From positions 304,878,822 to 304,942,821 of the forward strand of contig CM030361.1 of assembly GCA_017893485.1 (NCBI GenBank): 64,000 bases of DNA. Reading direction: 5' to 3'. The translations under genes and the position numbers were made by a program. This DNA comes from Hemerocallis citrina (lineage: Eukaryota > Streptophyta > Magnoliopsida > Asparagales > Asphodelaceae). Below, in pieces: positions 47,193 to 57,835 of the stretch. The notes under the pieces were generated by a model. The model made no database searches. It worked only from the letters and a program-made list of their open reading frames with translations, and was not told the DNA's origin. Every line of letters begins with the position of its first letter. Within the stretch, counting starts at the first letter, position 1.

Positions 47193-49447
47193 ATGGTTAA
47201 TATTTCTTCCACGGATGAGACCCCCTCCTCGGGCGCTGGCGTCGACCGGGAAGTCAGGCTGAGCAAAGACAAAGGGAAGAGGGTCGTGGAGCCGACCGAA
47301 GAGACTTTGGTCCGACCGAACACAGACGGGGAGATTGCCGAGCCTCTACAGGAGGTTGAGGTCCGTTCTCCCAAGGGCAAGGGTGTGGAGACGATTATTG
47401 AGCATCCGAAGACGGCGGGGGAGCTGGGTCGGCAGCCGATCGTTTTGTCGAGCATCGGCGGTGTGCGGAGCTATTCCGAAGAATTATTGGAGAAGGTTAC
47501 ACAGGGCACCGCAAAGTCAATCGAGGAGAACGAGCCGAGGGAAATATCCGAGGTGAACAATATCTCTTCGATCCTAACCGAGGCGGATCTGCATCGGATC
47601 CGGAGTGGGTTCCAAATCCCAGCAGAGTACGGACTTCTGCTCCCTGGCCCCGGCTTCCGAGCGTGCACCTCGTCCTCGGCTGATGTTTGTGTCTTTCCCG
47701 CCGATTCACTGAATGTCGGACTACGTCTGTCGCTGCACTCCTTTGTGGTCGAGGTGCTGCAGTGGTACGGCTTGAGTCCAGCTCAGCTGATACCGAATAC
47801 CTGGTGGCATGTGATGGCGTTCGTCCTTCAATGTCAGGAGGTCGGCGCCGAGCCAAATATGTTCATCCTTCGGAGCATCTACCGACCTTGCCAACCCAGC
47901 AAGAACGATCAAAGGTATTGCCTTTCGCCGAGGAGGGGCGTGAAGTTGATCGAAAACCCGGACTCGATCAAGCATTGGAAGGAAAAGTACTTCCTCGTCC
48001 GAGCTCCCAAGCCTTGGGAGATACTGACGGTGTGGTCGAAGGATGGTCTACCGAAGCGGGTGAAGAAAGAGCCCGTGCTCAGCAATGAGGAGGCAGATAT
48101 CGTGGAGAAATTGCTCGCTCTTCCGACGCTTAGTTGGAAGGATATTACGGAGGAGGCATTATTCCGAGGGGGTCTCAGTCCGATCAACCCCAGTACACTC
48201 CTTTTATTCTGTTTTTCGTTTTTGAAGTCTTTGAAAACTTTTCTAACTTTTTCCACTCGGTTTGTGCAGAATCCTCCGGCATGGACTACAAAGGCTTGAT
48301 GGCGAAGGCTCGAGCAGCTAGGGAGCAAGAGACGAGGAAGAGAAAGAGGACCGTGTCTGGACCTCAAGGCGGCCGAGCGCCAAAGTTACCCTCGGTTTCT
48401 CTGACCCCCGAGCATCCGGTCATTGAGGTTTCTCAGGCCGAGGCCGAGCAAGGTCCTGTCAAGCCGACCGTCAAACCTACCTCGGATAAGCCGCCTCCAC
48501 CGGTGCAAGAAGATGCTCCGGGGTCTTTTGGCGGAGCGTTCAACATCGGCGCGCTGCTGGCTCTCGACGTTCCTCCACTCACCGCCGAGGCGGAGCGGAT
48601 CTTGACCGAGGAGCACAAGCGCATCTTCGTCCCCGACTGGAGGGTGATGAAGGTCGACGGATTCTTGGGGGACGAAAACATTTGTATGCAGGCGGTGAAA
48701 CACCTGCCAACCCCCAAAGATCGAGCCGCGTTGAAGGCACGTGAAGTGGGTGACGCTGCGATGCAAATTGCTCGGAACACTATGTCGGTAAGTAGTGACT
48801 CACTTTCTTGATAATTTTTTTAAGTTTTTGTGCTCGGTTTTGACAGTTTCTTCTGTTGTCTGTAGACGCTCTACCACTTCAACTATTTGCTCGAGGAATT
48901 CGAGAGCAAGGAGAAGGAGATGACGATTCCGAACGACCGTGAACGGTCAGAACGATCTAGAGCGGTAAAGGAGCTGGAGGCCGAGCAGCTGCGTTCTACT
49001 TCGCTCGAGGCCGAGGTCGTCAGTTTGAAAGCTCAGCTTGCCGAGGCGCTGAAGAGCTCGGTCGCCGAGGCCTCCAAGGTCGAGGCTATGGAGAAGGAGA
49101 GGGCTCGGCTTGAAGGGGAGCTGTTGGAGGCTCGGAAGGCGACAGAGGTGGCCCTGACCGAGCAAGAATTGAAGGTGGAGGCCGCAGAGAAGGCAGTCCG
49201 GGACGAGGCCGAAGCTCACATGCTGACGAACATGGAGGAGGCATATGGCCGAGCCCTGAAACACATCGTCGCTCGGAACCCCTGGTTTGACATCTCGGAC
49301 TACTATTTCTACGACTCTGTGGAGGGCGAGGAAGAGATGCCCTTGTCCGTGATCGCGCCAAGGCCAGAGGGCGAAAATGCCGAGGACGAGGGTGGTGCTG
49401 GTCGTGCAATTGTAACCGTGCCGACCGTTGACGAGGTCGACCTTTGA
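47193..49447 (+). CDS. antisense gene of the Tat element: Transposase_28-type protein, three exons, intact
   Basis: Exons 47193-48171, 48270-48787 and 48866-49447. The introns have GT...AG ends (donors gtctca and gtaagt; acceptors tttgtgcag and gtctgtag). The exons sum to 2079 nt, an open frame of 692 codons. Start is MVNISSTDETPSS; an upstream GTG in frame at 47133 is less likely. Residues about 125-320 carry the PF04195-like pattern: LHRIRSGFQIPAEYGLLLPG, LRLSLHSFVVEVLQWYGLSP, AQLIPNTWWHVMAFVLQC. Exon 2 is basic then Pro-rich (KARAAREQETRKRKRTVSG). Exon 3 is a long coiled coil (LEAEQLRSTSLEAEVVSLKA...) with an acidic end. Family function is unknown. Similar antisense genes are described in Tat elements such as Grande. 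The frame is intact although gag-pol is broken. Confidence 0.85.
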
Positions 49448-49662
49448 CTTTGTCGTCTTCTGCTCTGTTTTTCTTTTCTTCTTTTTTGTAACGTCTAACT
49501 GCGGACTGGCCACCGCCTTTTGTAAACTCTTGGATTTTAATGAAAACTTTTGTGGGGTTTTGGCCGAGGATTATGAAACTTTTACAAAAATGTTTAACTC
49601 TTTTTGCTCGGATTGCGTCCCTAAGTGTCGAAGATTTCTCTTGATATTTCTCCGCTTTTCAG

Positions 49663-50346
49663 GTTGAGTTTGGTCCAATTACTGAGGTCTCCTACCTCCG
49701 CATTGAGTTGGAGAAAACGAAGGAGGCTCTTTCTCGCAATCGGAACAAAGCTTTTTATGACTTCTTGAATTTGGAGGAAATCAAAGCGACGGCGAGAGGG
49801 TACTTGGGCGAGTTAAGGCAACTGCAGAAGCAGTCGCGAAAGACGCCTCTCAAAGGCGAGGTAGAGTTGATCCGTAAGGGTCTCTTTAATGTCGAAGCAA
49901 GAAACAGTGAACTGCTTGCGGAGATTCGTCAATTGGAGGTGACGGCAAAAGAGCACTCGGCCGAAGAAGAGGAGTTAGCTTCGAAGGTGGGGATGTTGAT
50001 GTCCGAGCGCGATGAGCTGTTGGCCAGAATTGACAAATTGAGGAGGATCACGATCGATAGAGGTATCGAAGTGACTCATCTTCGTCGCGTAGTGGCCGAT
50101 AGTACTAATGTCGCAGGCTCGTCTAAACTTCCTCTTCTCAAAACATCGGTGGGGGACGAGATTCTCAGAGACAGGATCATCGAGCTGGAGGAGGAGATTG
50201 CTTTGCTAAAACCTCAGCCTGTAAAGGCCAACGTTCGCAGCACGTCATGTACTCGCGAGGAGAGCGAAAAAGGGATCACTTTTACGAACTTGCGACTCAC
50301 TTGCCTGCGATTAGGCGAAGCCCAGCAGATGCTCAGAGTGTCGTAG
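49663..50346 (+). CDS. second antisense open frame, coiled-coil, possibly a further exon
   Basis: An open frame begins right after a good acceptor (ctccgcttttcag, ending 49662) with VEFGPITEVSYLRIELEKTK and runs 227 codons to TAG at 50346. It is heptad-rich (LLAEIRQLEV, KVGMLMSERDELLARIDKLR, DRIIELEEEIALLKP). There is no good ATG at its start, so it is more likely an alternative last exon of the gene at 47193 or a decayed exon than a separate gene. I could not identify the matching donor. Confidence 0.5.
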   Translation, partial: VEFGPITEVSYLRIELEKTKEALSRNRNKAFYDFLNLEEIKATARGYLGELRQLQKQSRKTPLKGEVELIRKGLFNVEARNSELLAEIRQLEVTAKEHSAEEEELASKVGMLMSERDELLARIDKLRRITIDRGIEVTHLRRVVADSTNVAGSSKLPLLKTSVGDEILRDRIIELEEEIALLKPQPVKANVRSTSCTREESEKGITFTNLRLTCLRLGEAQQMLRVS

Positions 50347-50571
50347 CTATTTCGTCTAGTGGGGCCTCAGTTGGGGCCACCGCTAGATCTAGCGACGAAG
50401 GGGGATCTCTCTTCGTAGGTCTAGAGTCGAGCTCAGAAGTGAGGCGACGTCGCCCTCGCGTGTCTCTGAACCGAAGCGTTTCCCTCCCAAAGAAGCACTG
50501 AATAAGTTGTATTATGCTTTTCAAATTATTGTAAAGAATCTTGTTGTAGTGTCGGCTCGGTCCGGGCCCTT

Positions 50572-50577
50572 AATAAA
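50572..50577 (+). terminator. polyadenylation signal for the antisense transcript
   Basis: aataaa on the plus strand, 225 bases after the last antisense stop, followed by T/G-rich DNA (gtttgttttg). Confidence 0.6.
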
Positions 50578-50699
50578 AAAGTTTGTTTTGTTCCCGACGT
50601 TTGAGTGCTGTGATGGTTGACAAATTGATAAGTATAACTTCTCTAACTTTTGACAACTACTCAAAATCAGAAGCAAATCTTCCTTCATATGGGTGACCC

Positions 50700-51225
50700 A
50701 CTCCTAGTTCGCCTAAGAGCGAGCTTTGCGGGGCTGAACCGAACGGCTCCGAACTCGTCGTTAGAGTTTTTCAACGGTTGTGGGAGCAACTCCGAATGGC
50801 GAACTACTTCTAGCTCGCTTAGGAGCGAGCTTGCAAAGTATAATCGAGCCAAGTGTTGGACTCCGAACCATCGTTAGAGTAGTTCAACGGTTGTGGGAGC
50901 AATTCCGAATGGCGAACTACTTCTAGCTCGCTTAGGAGCGAACTTGCGAAGTAGAATCGAGCCAAGTGTTGGACTCCGAACCATCGTTAGAGTAGTTCAA
51001 CGGTTGTGGGAGCAATTCCGAATGGCGAACTACTCCTAGCTCGCTTAGGAGCGAACTTATGAAGTAGAATTGAGCCAAGTGTTGGACTCCGAACCATCGT
51101 TAGAGTAGTTCAACGGTTGTGGGAGCAATTCCGAATGGCGAACTACTTCTAGCTCGCTTAGGAGCGAACTTGCAAAGTAGAATCGAGCCAAGTGTTGGAC
51201 TCCGAACCATCGTTAGAGTGAAGAA
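50700..51225. repeat. 113-bp tandem array
   Basis: The landmark gaactactt/c occurs at 50801, 50914, 51027 and 51140, spacing exactly 113 each, with a partial diverged unit at 50700-50790. Each unit contains tagctcgcttaggagcgaac, an inverted motif. It lies between the end of the antisense gene and the end of integrase, that is between convergent genes. Confidence 0.96.
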
Positions 51226-51397
51226 TAAAAGCAGAGAGATGTAAATAATTTTTACAAGAGTAAAATATGAAAAAGTTTTCTTTATTGATGACTAGTGGTC
51301 GGCTGCTTCTAAAGTTGCAAGCCGTTATTATAAGAGGAAAATAAAAGAAAAATAGTACAAGTGATAGGAGAGGAATGGTTCGACATCCTAAAAATAC

Positions 51398-53212
51398 TTA
51401 GAGAGGCATTGGTTCTCTCTCTTGGTATTTTAGAAGATGGTCGGCATTCCAGGTCCTGGGGATCTCTCTGCCCTCGAGGTCTTCTAGTCTGTATGTCCCG
51501 GGGCGAACTTCTTTGGCGACCTTATAGGGTCCTTCCCAATTTGGAGCCAATTTGCTTTTCTGTCCTGGGAATGAGATGGCTAACTTTCTGAGGACTAGGT
51601 CCCCTTCTTTGAGGTCGGTAGGACGGACTCTCTTATTGTATGCCAACTCGATCCTCCTTCGGTAGCTTTGCTGTCGGATGACAGCTCTTTCTCGGATCTC
51701 ATCTATCAAGTCTAGATTTGCTCGGAGCTCTCTGGCATTTTGTTCTTCTTCATAGGCCATTAGACGAGGAGAGGGTATACCAACTTCTACGGGAATCATA
51801 GCCTCGGACCCATAGGTGAGATTGAAGGGAGACTCTCCTGTGGGGGTCCGTTTTGTGGTGCGGTAGTTCCACAGCACGTTGGGGGGCTGATCGACCCATA
51901 AGCCTTTGGAACATTTATCCAACCTCTTCTTAATGCCGGAGAGGATTTGTCGGTTAACATTCTTGACTTGGCCATTCGACTGGGGATGGGAAATGGAGGA
52001 GAATCGGTGTTGGATGGCTAGGTCTTCACATAGAGCTCGGAAGGCAGCCCCGGTGAACTGGGTTCTGTTGTCTGTTATGATGACCTGATGGACGCCGAAT
52101 CGGCAAATTACGCTCTTCCAAAAGAACTGAACTACCTTGTTCTCGGTGATCGTGGCCAAGGGCTCGGCCTCTATCCATTTCGAGAAGTAGTCGATTGCCA
52201 CGACTAAGAATTTAAACTGGCCGGGAGCTGGTGGAAATGGCCCTAGTAAATCCATCCCCCACATTACAAAGGGGATTGGACTTGATAGGGAAGTGAGTGG
52301 AGCTTGTGGGAGGCGTCGGATGTTGGAGTACTTCTGGCATGAGCCGCATTGCCGAACGTGTAGTTCGGCGTCTTGCAAGAGAGTGGGCCAGAAATATCCG
52401 TAGTTCAACAGTTTGCGGGCTAGGGACCTGGACCCTGAATGTGCCCCGCCGATGCCCTCGTGAAGCTCTTGCAGGGCATATTCGGCTTGCTCTGCGGAAA
52501 GGCATCTCAAATAAGGCCTGCCGTCTACCTGTGTGAAGGAACGCTTGTAAAGGATACCCCCGATGAGTGTGTATCGCTTTGCTAGGGTTCTTACTCTCCG
52601 AGCTTCCTTAGGATCTTCGGGGAGGAGACCGTCCCGTAAGAATTCAACGAGGGGTTTCATCCAGTTTTCTTCAAGCAAAACAGGCAGTGACTCCATTGAG
52701 TCGGAATTTTCATCCTCTATACTTGGCTTTAGAAGGACCTCTATCAAGACGGTCTGCTCGAGACCTTGGAGGGAGGAAGAGGCTAGCTTGGATAGGGCAT
52801 TGGCCTGGGCATTTTCTTCTCGAGGGATTCGTTCTATGAGGGCTTCTTCAAATAAGGCCATGAGGCTCCTGACCTTGGCTAAGTACTTAACCATCCGGTC
52901 GTCACGTGCTTCATACTCGCCCAGGACCTGATTTACGACCAGCTGAGAGTCGCTAAAGATCCGGAGGCATTGTGCCCCTGCATTGCGGGCCATCCCAAGG
53001 CCGGCTATAAGTGCCTTGTATTCTGCTTCGTTGTTAGAGGCCTTGAAGTTTATACGGAGGGAGTATTGGAGAACGAAGTCATCTGGGCCTGCCAGAATGA
53101 CCCCGGCTCCGCTTCCCTCATTACAAGAGGATCCATCCACATAGACCGACCAGACAGGTGGTCCCTTCATTGCTTGGCTAAACTCGGGAATGGTACTTTC
53201 AACTATGAATTC
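51398..53212 (-). pseudogene. Tat pol part 2: archaeal-type RNase H and integrase
   Basis: The minus-strand 590-codon frame starts after the 29-bp duplication. aRNase H: VYVDGSSCNEGSGAGVILAG, NNEAEYKALIAGL, FSDSQLVVNQV, REENAQANALSKLAS. Integrase: HEGIGGAHSGSRSLARKLLN with CGSCQKYSN (HHCC), FLVVAIDYFSKWIEAEPL (first Asp), VIITDNRTQFTG (second Asp), then HPQSNGQVKNVNRQIL. The family has Glu after NGQV and here it is Lys, so the catalytic triad is broken. The C-terminal GPY/F-like part (KLAPNWEGPYKVAKEVRPGT) is present. Stop at 51398. Confidence 0.94.
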
Positions 53213-53270
53213 TGCTAAGGCCTGAGCCTTGATCGCGGTCTTGCTAAGGCCTGAGCCTTGATCGCGGTCT
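53213..53270. repeat. 29-bp tandem duplication that breaks pol
   Basis: Units 53213-53241 and 53242-53270 are identical (tgctaaggcctgagcc...). 29 is not a multiple of three, so RNase H and the downstream aRNase H/integrase are put out of frame. Confidence 0.95.
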
Positions 53271-55590
53271 GAGGCTGATATGTTATATCATGTTGGCTCA
53301 ACTCGATAGACCACTTCATAAGGCGACTCGAGGTCTCTGGCTTGTGGAGGAATTGCTTCAGCGGTTGGTCGGTAAGAACGACAACCGAATGAGACTGAAA
53401 GTACGGGCGAAGCTTTCTTGCGGCCATCACTAGGGCATAAGCCATCTTTTCTATTCTCGGGTAGCGGAGCTCGGCATCCCGAAGTACCTTGCTCACATAG
53501 TAGATGGGCTTTTGAGCCCGGTCTTCTTTCCTTACCAAAACGGCACTAAGGGTCTGCTCGGAGGCTGCCAGGTAGAGGTAGAGGGGTTCACCAGGAATTG
53601 GCTTGCTGAGGAGGGAAGGATTGACGAGGTAAGCTTTGAGCTGGTCAAACGACTCCTGTTGCTGTTGACCCCATTCGAAACCTTTAGCCCCCCTGAGGGC
53701 CTTGAAGAAGGGGAGGCATTTCTCCCCGGACTTCGAGAGAAAGCACCCTATGGCGGCTAGGCGGCCTGTTAACCTCTGAACTTCCATAACATTCTTGGGA
53801 GGGGCCATGTCTAGTATGGCCTTGATTTTCTCAGGGTTAGCTTCAATTCCCCGTTGGCTGACCATGAAGCCGAGGAACTTTCCTGACGAGACTCCGAACG
53901 CACACTTGTTCGGATTGAGTCTCATGTTGTGCTTTCTCAGAACATCAAATGCCTCCCGGAGGTCGGTCACATGATCGGCACCTCGGATGCTTTTTACAAG
54001 CATGTCATCAACGTACACTTCCATATTACGGCCGATTTGAGCTTGGAAAACTTTGTTGATGAGGCGTTGGTATGTGGCGCCTGCATTTTTCAAACCGAAG
54101 AGCATAAACCTGTAGCAATAGAGGCCCTGGTCGGTCACAAATGAGGTCTTCGGGATATCCGGAGGGAACATCCGAATTTGATTGTAGCCTGAGAAGGCGT
54201 CCATGAAGCTGAGGAGTTCATGACCCGAGGTGGCATCAATCAGAGTGTCAATACTTGAAAGACGGAAAGGGTCCTTGGGGCAAGGCTTGTTGAGATCGGT
54301 AAAATCGATACAAATCCTCCAAGTTCCATTAGACTTCTTCACCATTACTACGTTTGACAACCACTCGGGATAGTTTACCTCCTGTATAAACCGGGCCTTC
54401 AAGAGCTTATCCACCTCCTCTTTTATAGCTAGTTGGCGCTCGGGGGCGAACTTGCACCTCTTCTGTTGGACCGGTTTGGACCCCAGGGCAACACTGAGGT
54501 GGTGGACTAAGAGCTCTTCGGAAATACCGGGCATGTCTGCAGCTGACCAAGCAAAGAGGTCTCGATTCCTTCGGATGCACCGGACTATGTCGGAGCATAG
54601 GGCGGATGGGAGGGTCTTGCTAACAAAAAACTTTCGGCTTGGATCCTGCTCAGAGAAGAGCACTTCCTCCGACTCATCCACCGGCTCGGACGTTGGTCGG
54701 GTGATATCTTGGGGGATTTCCAGAGTTTCTAGGGAGAGGACTGGACCGAGGGTAGAGGTCATGTAGCACTTGCGGGCCATTTCCTGATTGCCCCTTACTT
54801 CCCCTACTCCGGCCCGGGTGGAGAATTTCATCTTGAGACGGTACGCCGAAGGAACGGCTTCTAGGGCTGCTAGGCCGGGTCGGCCTAGGATGACATTGTA
54901 AGCTGCAGGGACATCCACAACCATAAAGTCCATCGACTCCGTTCGGGTAGTAGGAGTTTTGCCAGCGGTTACGTCGAGGGTGATCACCCCCTCAATAGTC
55001 ACTAGCACTCCCGTAAACCCATGGAGCGTGTAGCCGGCGGGCTTGAGTCTATCTCGGGAGAGTTTGATGCCTTTGAAAGCGACGATGAAGAGGATGTTAA
55101 CGGAGTTGCCGTTGTCCACTAGGATCCTCTCCACTTTGAAGTTCGCCATGTGGAGGTTGATGACGAGTGCGTCACAGTGAGGGGTTCGGACGCCCTCGAG
55201 GTCTTCATCTGAAAATGTGACGGGCACTCCGAGGCCTTTAGGAGGAGGGGTGGCATGGACCGAATTGACTTCTCTTATAAATGCCTTTCGAGAGGAGTTG
55301 GAGGAGCCCCCCATTGGGCCCCCATGGATGAGGTGTAGGACACGCTCCTCTTCGAAGTCGGGCATTTCATCGCGTTCTGGACGCTTGTTAGCCACCCGAG
55401 GCGGGGAAGGAAGGTCGGCTCGGTCCTTTCTTATGAATCTGGTCAGCTGCCCCCTTTGGATGAGGGCTTCTATCTCGTTCTTTAAGGCCCAACAATCGTT
55501 GGTGTCGTGGCCATGGTCCCGATGATAACGGCACCACTTCTCTTTATCCCTCTTCTTGCCAGGGGTGTTCATTTTTTGTGCAGGAGGTAT
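53215..55590 (-). pseudogene. Tat pol part 1: gag C-terminus, protease, reverse transcriptase, RNase H
   Basis: Real coding in this long frame starts near 55590 (upstream codons are an out-of-frame shadow of gag). It begins with the Tat gag knuckle-like KWCRYHRDHGHDTNDCWALK. Protease: RILVDNGNSVNILF. RT: ARFIQEVNYPEWLSNVVMVK, WRICIDFTDLNKPCPKDPFR, LLSFMDAFSGYNQIR, FMLFGLKNAGATYQR, catalytic MEVYVDDMLVKS (about 53995-54030). First RNase H: LYLYLAASEQTLSAVLV, PIYYVSKVL, VLTDQPLKQFLHKPE. Uninterrupted from 55590 to the 29-bp duplication at 53270, then off frame. Confidence 0.94.
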
Positions 55591-56284
55591 CACCCCCCTC
55601 CTTCTCAACTTCCATGAGAATTGTGGAGATATTGGCGTTAAGGGGAGTAAATTTTTCAAATCTGGGGGGAGGTCGATGCTGACCGGCATTATCCTTCTGA
55701 AGCTTCTTGGCCCCTTCCTCTTCTGTTCCTTTTCTCTTAAACCCGGAGGAAGACCCCTCCAAGTTGGGGTGGTGCTCAGCTTCTTCGGCCCGAATATACT
55801 TTTCGCTTCGGAGGAGGAGGTCAGAGAAGTTCTGTGGGGGTTTATTGGCGAGGGAGGACCGGAGATTGGAGTTGAGGACATTGGATTGAAAAGCTGTTGC
55901 AGCGACCGACTGGTCGAGGGATGCTATAGACTTGGCTTCAGCTGTGAACCTCTTCACATAGTCTCTCAACTTCTCACCCTTCTTCTGGTTGAGATAGAGT
56001 AGCGAAATGCTTGTCTTTTTAGTTCGGTGACTACTCACGAAGTGGGTGACGAAGAGGGTCTCAAATTGCTCGAAGGAGAATATTGAGGATGGGGCAAGGC
56101 GAGAGTACCATTCTCGAGCCGGACCCTTGAGAGTTGCGGGGAAGGTTTTACATAACAGTGCATCGGAAGCTTGATGGATGAGCATGAGGGTCTTGAAGCT
56201 TTCGATGTGATCAACGGGGTCAGTCTCCCCAGAGTAGGTCTCGAATTGAGGAGGCTTAAAGCCGATCGGTACGGGTGCATCCAT
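55544..56284 (-). pseudogene. Tat gag capsid region
   Basis: The minus strand encodes MDAPVPIGFKPPQFETYSGE, the conserved start of Retrotrans_gag, then HIESFKTLMLIHQASDALLC, FPATLKGPAREWYSRLAPSS, LLYLNQKKGEKLRDYVKRFT. The frame is lost at the G6 run (55593-55598 on the plus strand as C6), after which the gag C-terminus continues in the pol frame. Confidence 0.92.
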
Positions 56285-57162
56285 TATGGTTCGGGAAAAA
56301 GGAGGTCTACTGGATGGAGGGTTCTTCCTCTAAGCTCTTCTTCTCGGTCTAACTGACCCAAGCGCCTCTCCATCTTGTGGAGACGGCGATAGACTGCGTC
56401 ATCCCTTCGACGGTAATCCGGGGAGCCTCTAGGTTCGTCTTCGTAGGAGGGAGAGCGGGGGCTACGACGACGGTAGCTCCTGGAGCGGCGAGGACTTGGG
56501 ATGTAGCGGGAGTTGCTAGGAGCTTGTGGAGGAGTTAGGGACCGTTGGCGAGGACTTCGGATCTGAGGAGTGGGAATCCTTGGGGCATTGGTGTTATTGG
56601 GACAGAGGTTGAGAGCTTGTAGGACGGTTGCCTGGAACTGCTGGAACTCGGCACGGGTGATGGGTGCCTCATTGTTCCTAGGATGTTGCCGACCGGCAGG
56701 GGAATGCGGTCTTCTTCTGTGATGCTCGGGGGACTCTCTCCGCCCCCGTATGATAGGAGACCTCCTGTAGTCTCGGCGGTGAGGAGATCGCTCATCCGGA
56801 CGTTGTTGGTGGGAGGCTCCCTCTCGGGCCCGCTTTTCATCCAGATGGTGGCGAAGATCCACATCTTTCGGCCGATTGGGGACTTTTTGTTGGAAGTCGG
56901 AAGCTCGGGGATTGTGGGAGGCCATAGAATCTATAGAGGCATTGTGGTTTGAGACATGGTCCTGGTGGAGAGGTTGTTTCTGCGGGTTGGGACCCTTAGG
57001 AGGTGATTGATTCTGAGGAGGAGGCAGGTCCTGTTGGAGTGAGTCTTCCGCTGGAGGAGGAAGTTGCCCCTGCTGCGGAGCGGGCTGGATGGGAATTTCT
57101 TGTTGCTGATCGGGGTTGGGTCCTCGGTTGGACCCCCTGAATCTTACCTTCCTAGGAGGCAT
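56285..57162 (-). pseudogene. Tat gag N-terminal region
   Basis: The ATG at 57162, 54 bases inside the primer site, starts MPPRKVRFRGSNRGPNPDQQ. A Pro/Gln/Arg/Ser-rich, disordered segment follows, with SPRRSRSYRRRSPRSPSYED and a C-terminal coiled coil (VYRRLHKMERRLGQLDREEE). It ends in an early stop at 56284 through a one-base-type frameshift near 56290-56320, just before the capsid start in the next frame. Confidence 0.88.
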
Positions 57163-57215
57163 GGCAGGAGAAGATATGTTCCACGGGAAGAGGGTAGGCA
57201 GCTATTCGTTAGTTT

Positions 57216-57231
57216 CCCACAGACGGCGCCA
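57216..57231 (-). promoter_or_regulatory. primer-binding site of the Tat element
   Basis: TGGCGCCGTCTGTGGG on the minus strand, three bases inside the 5' LTR. The first nine bases fit the 3' end of a plant tRNA-Asp-type acceptor; the site is common in Tat elements. Confidence 0.85.
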
Positions 57232-57234
57232 ATC

Positions 57235-57830
57235 TGTTGCCGCTAAATTCGGTGTAGGGGCAAACAGATGGAATTTGTGGATTCTTGGGAAACTTTGAAT
57301 AGGCAACCTGTTTACCTGTTCTGCCAGAGTTTGACCGTCGCTCCCGCCGTACACCTGCAAAAAGTGCGAGACACCGGGGTTATTCCCGGCGACGCACCCT
57401 CCGACGCTCAAGTCAGTAATCAGAAATGATTATGAAAGAGCGTAAAACTGGAAAAAGATTGATTACCTTTTAATGGAGATGGATGGAGGGTATTTATAGG
57501 CGTCTTTGGGATCAAATTAGGCATGTAATTCCTGTGTATAGATAAGGAATGTAATCCCTAATTCCCAGTGAAAGGATAGATATGAATCAGGGCCGTTGAT
57601 TAGGATTAATCAGAAACCCTAATTCTATCCTAGTGGATCGGGTTCGCTGCGGGTTGAAACCCGCACCCAGTTGAGGTGGACCCGTTCGTGGGTTATTGGA
57701 TCTTTTGGGGGAGAGATCCAGTACCTGCTTCAGGCCCGATAGTAGGTAAAATTACCATTCTACCCCCAAGCTTTAAGATTCGTTCCTGATTTGGACGGTT
57801 TTGATTTAACCCTGTTTTTTAGCCATATCA
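57235..57830 (-). repeat. 5' LTR of the Tat element
   Basis: 596 bp, TG...CA. TATA box CTATAAATA on the minus strand at about 57491-57499. Confidence 0.96.
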
Positions 57831-57835
57831 GGTTT

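Larger units (their letters stand above)
44080..57830 (-). mobile_element. Tat-lineage Ty3/gypsy retrotransposon with antisense gene (13.75 kb)
   Basis: LTRs 44080-44673 and 57235-57830 differ at about 18 positions including two one-base indels (about 3 percent by eye). The flanks are ggttc (44075-44079) and ggttt (57831-57835), a 5-bp TSD with one change inside LINE ORF2. The minus-strand order is PBS, gag, PR, RT, RNase H, a second archaeal-type RNase H, and integrase. This dual RNase H marks the Tat clade. Between integrase and the 3' LTR lies 6.7 kb with an oppositely oriented gene and two tandem arrays. Size and layout resemble Grande- or Ogre-type elements. Confidence 0.96.

Noticed and set aside
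47497..48780. Long minus-strand frames (for example 47497-47856 and 48386-48766) in the antisense gene region
   Set aside because: They are shadows of the plus-strand gene, lack motifs and do not join across its introns.
50700..51225. CRISPR-like array
   Set aside because: Whole 113-bp units repeat without distinct spacers, and this is a plant retrotransposon.
55591..55881. Start of the 888-codon frame as a true pol N-terminus
   Set aside because: The sequence upstream of about 55590 overlaps gag coding in another frame. The genuine family sequence begins at the gag knuckle region after the G6 frameshift.
51361..57298. Many plus-strand open frames opposite gag-pol of the Tat element
   Set aside because: They are shadows of the GC-rich, real minus-strand frames and show no family motifs. 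The only supported plus-strand gene of the element is upstream at 47193-49447.
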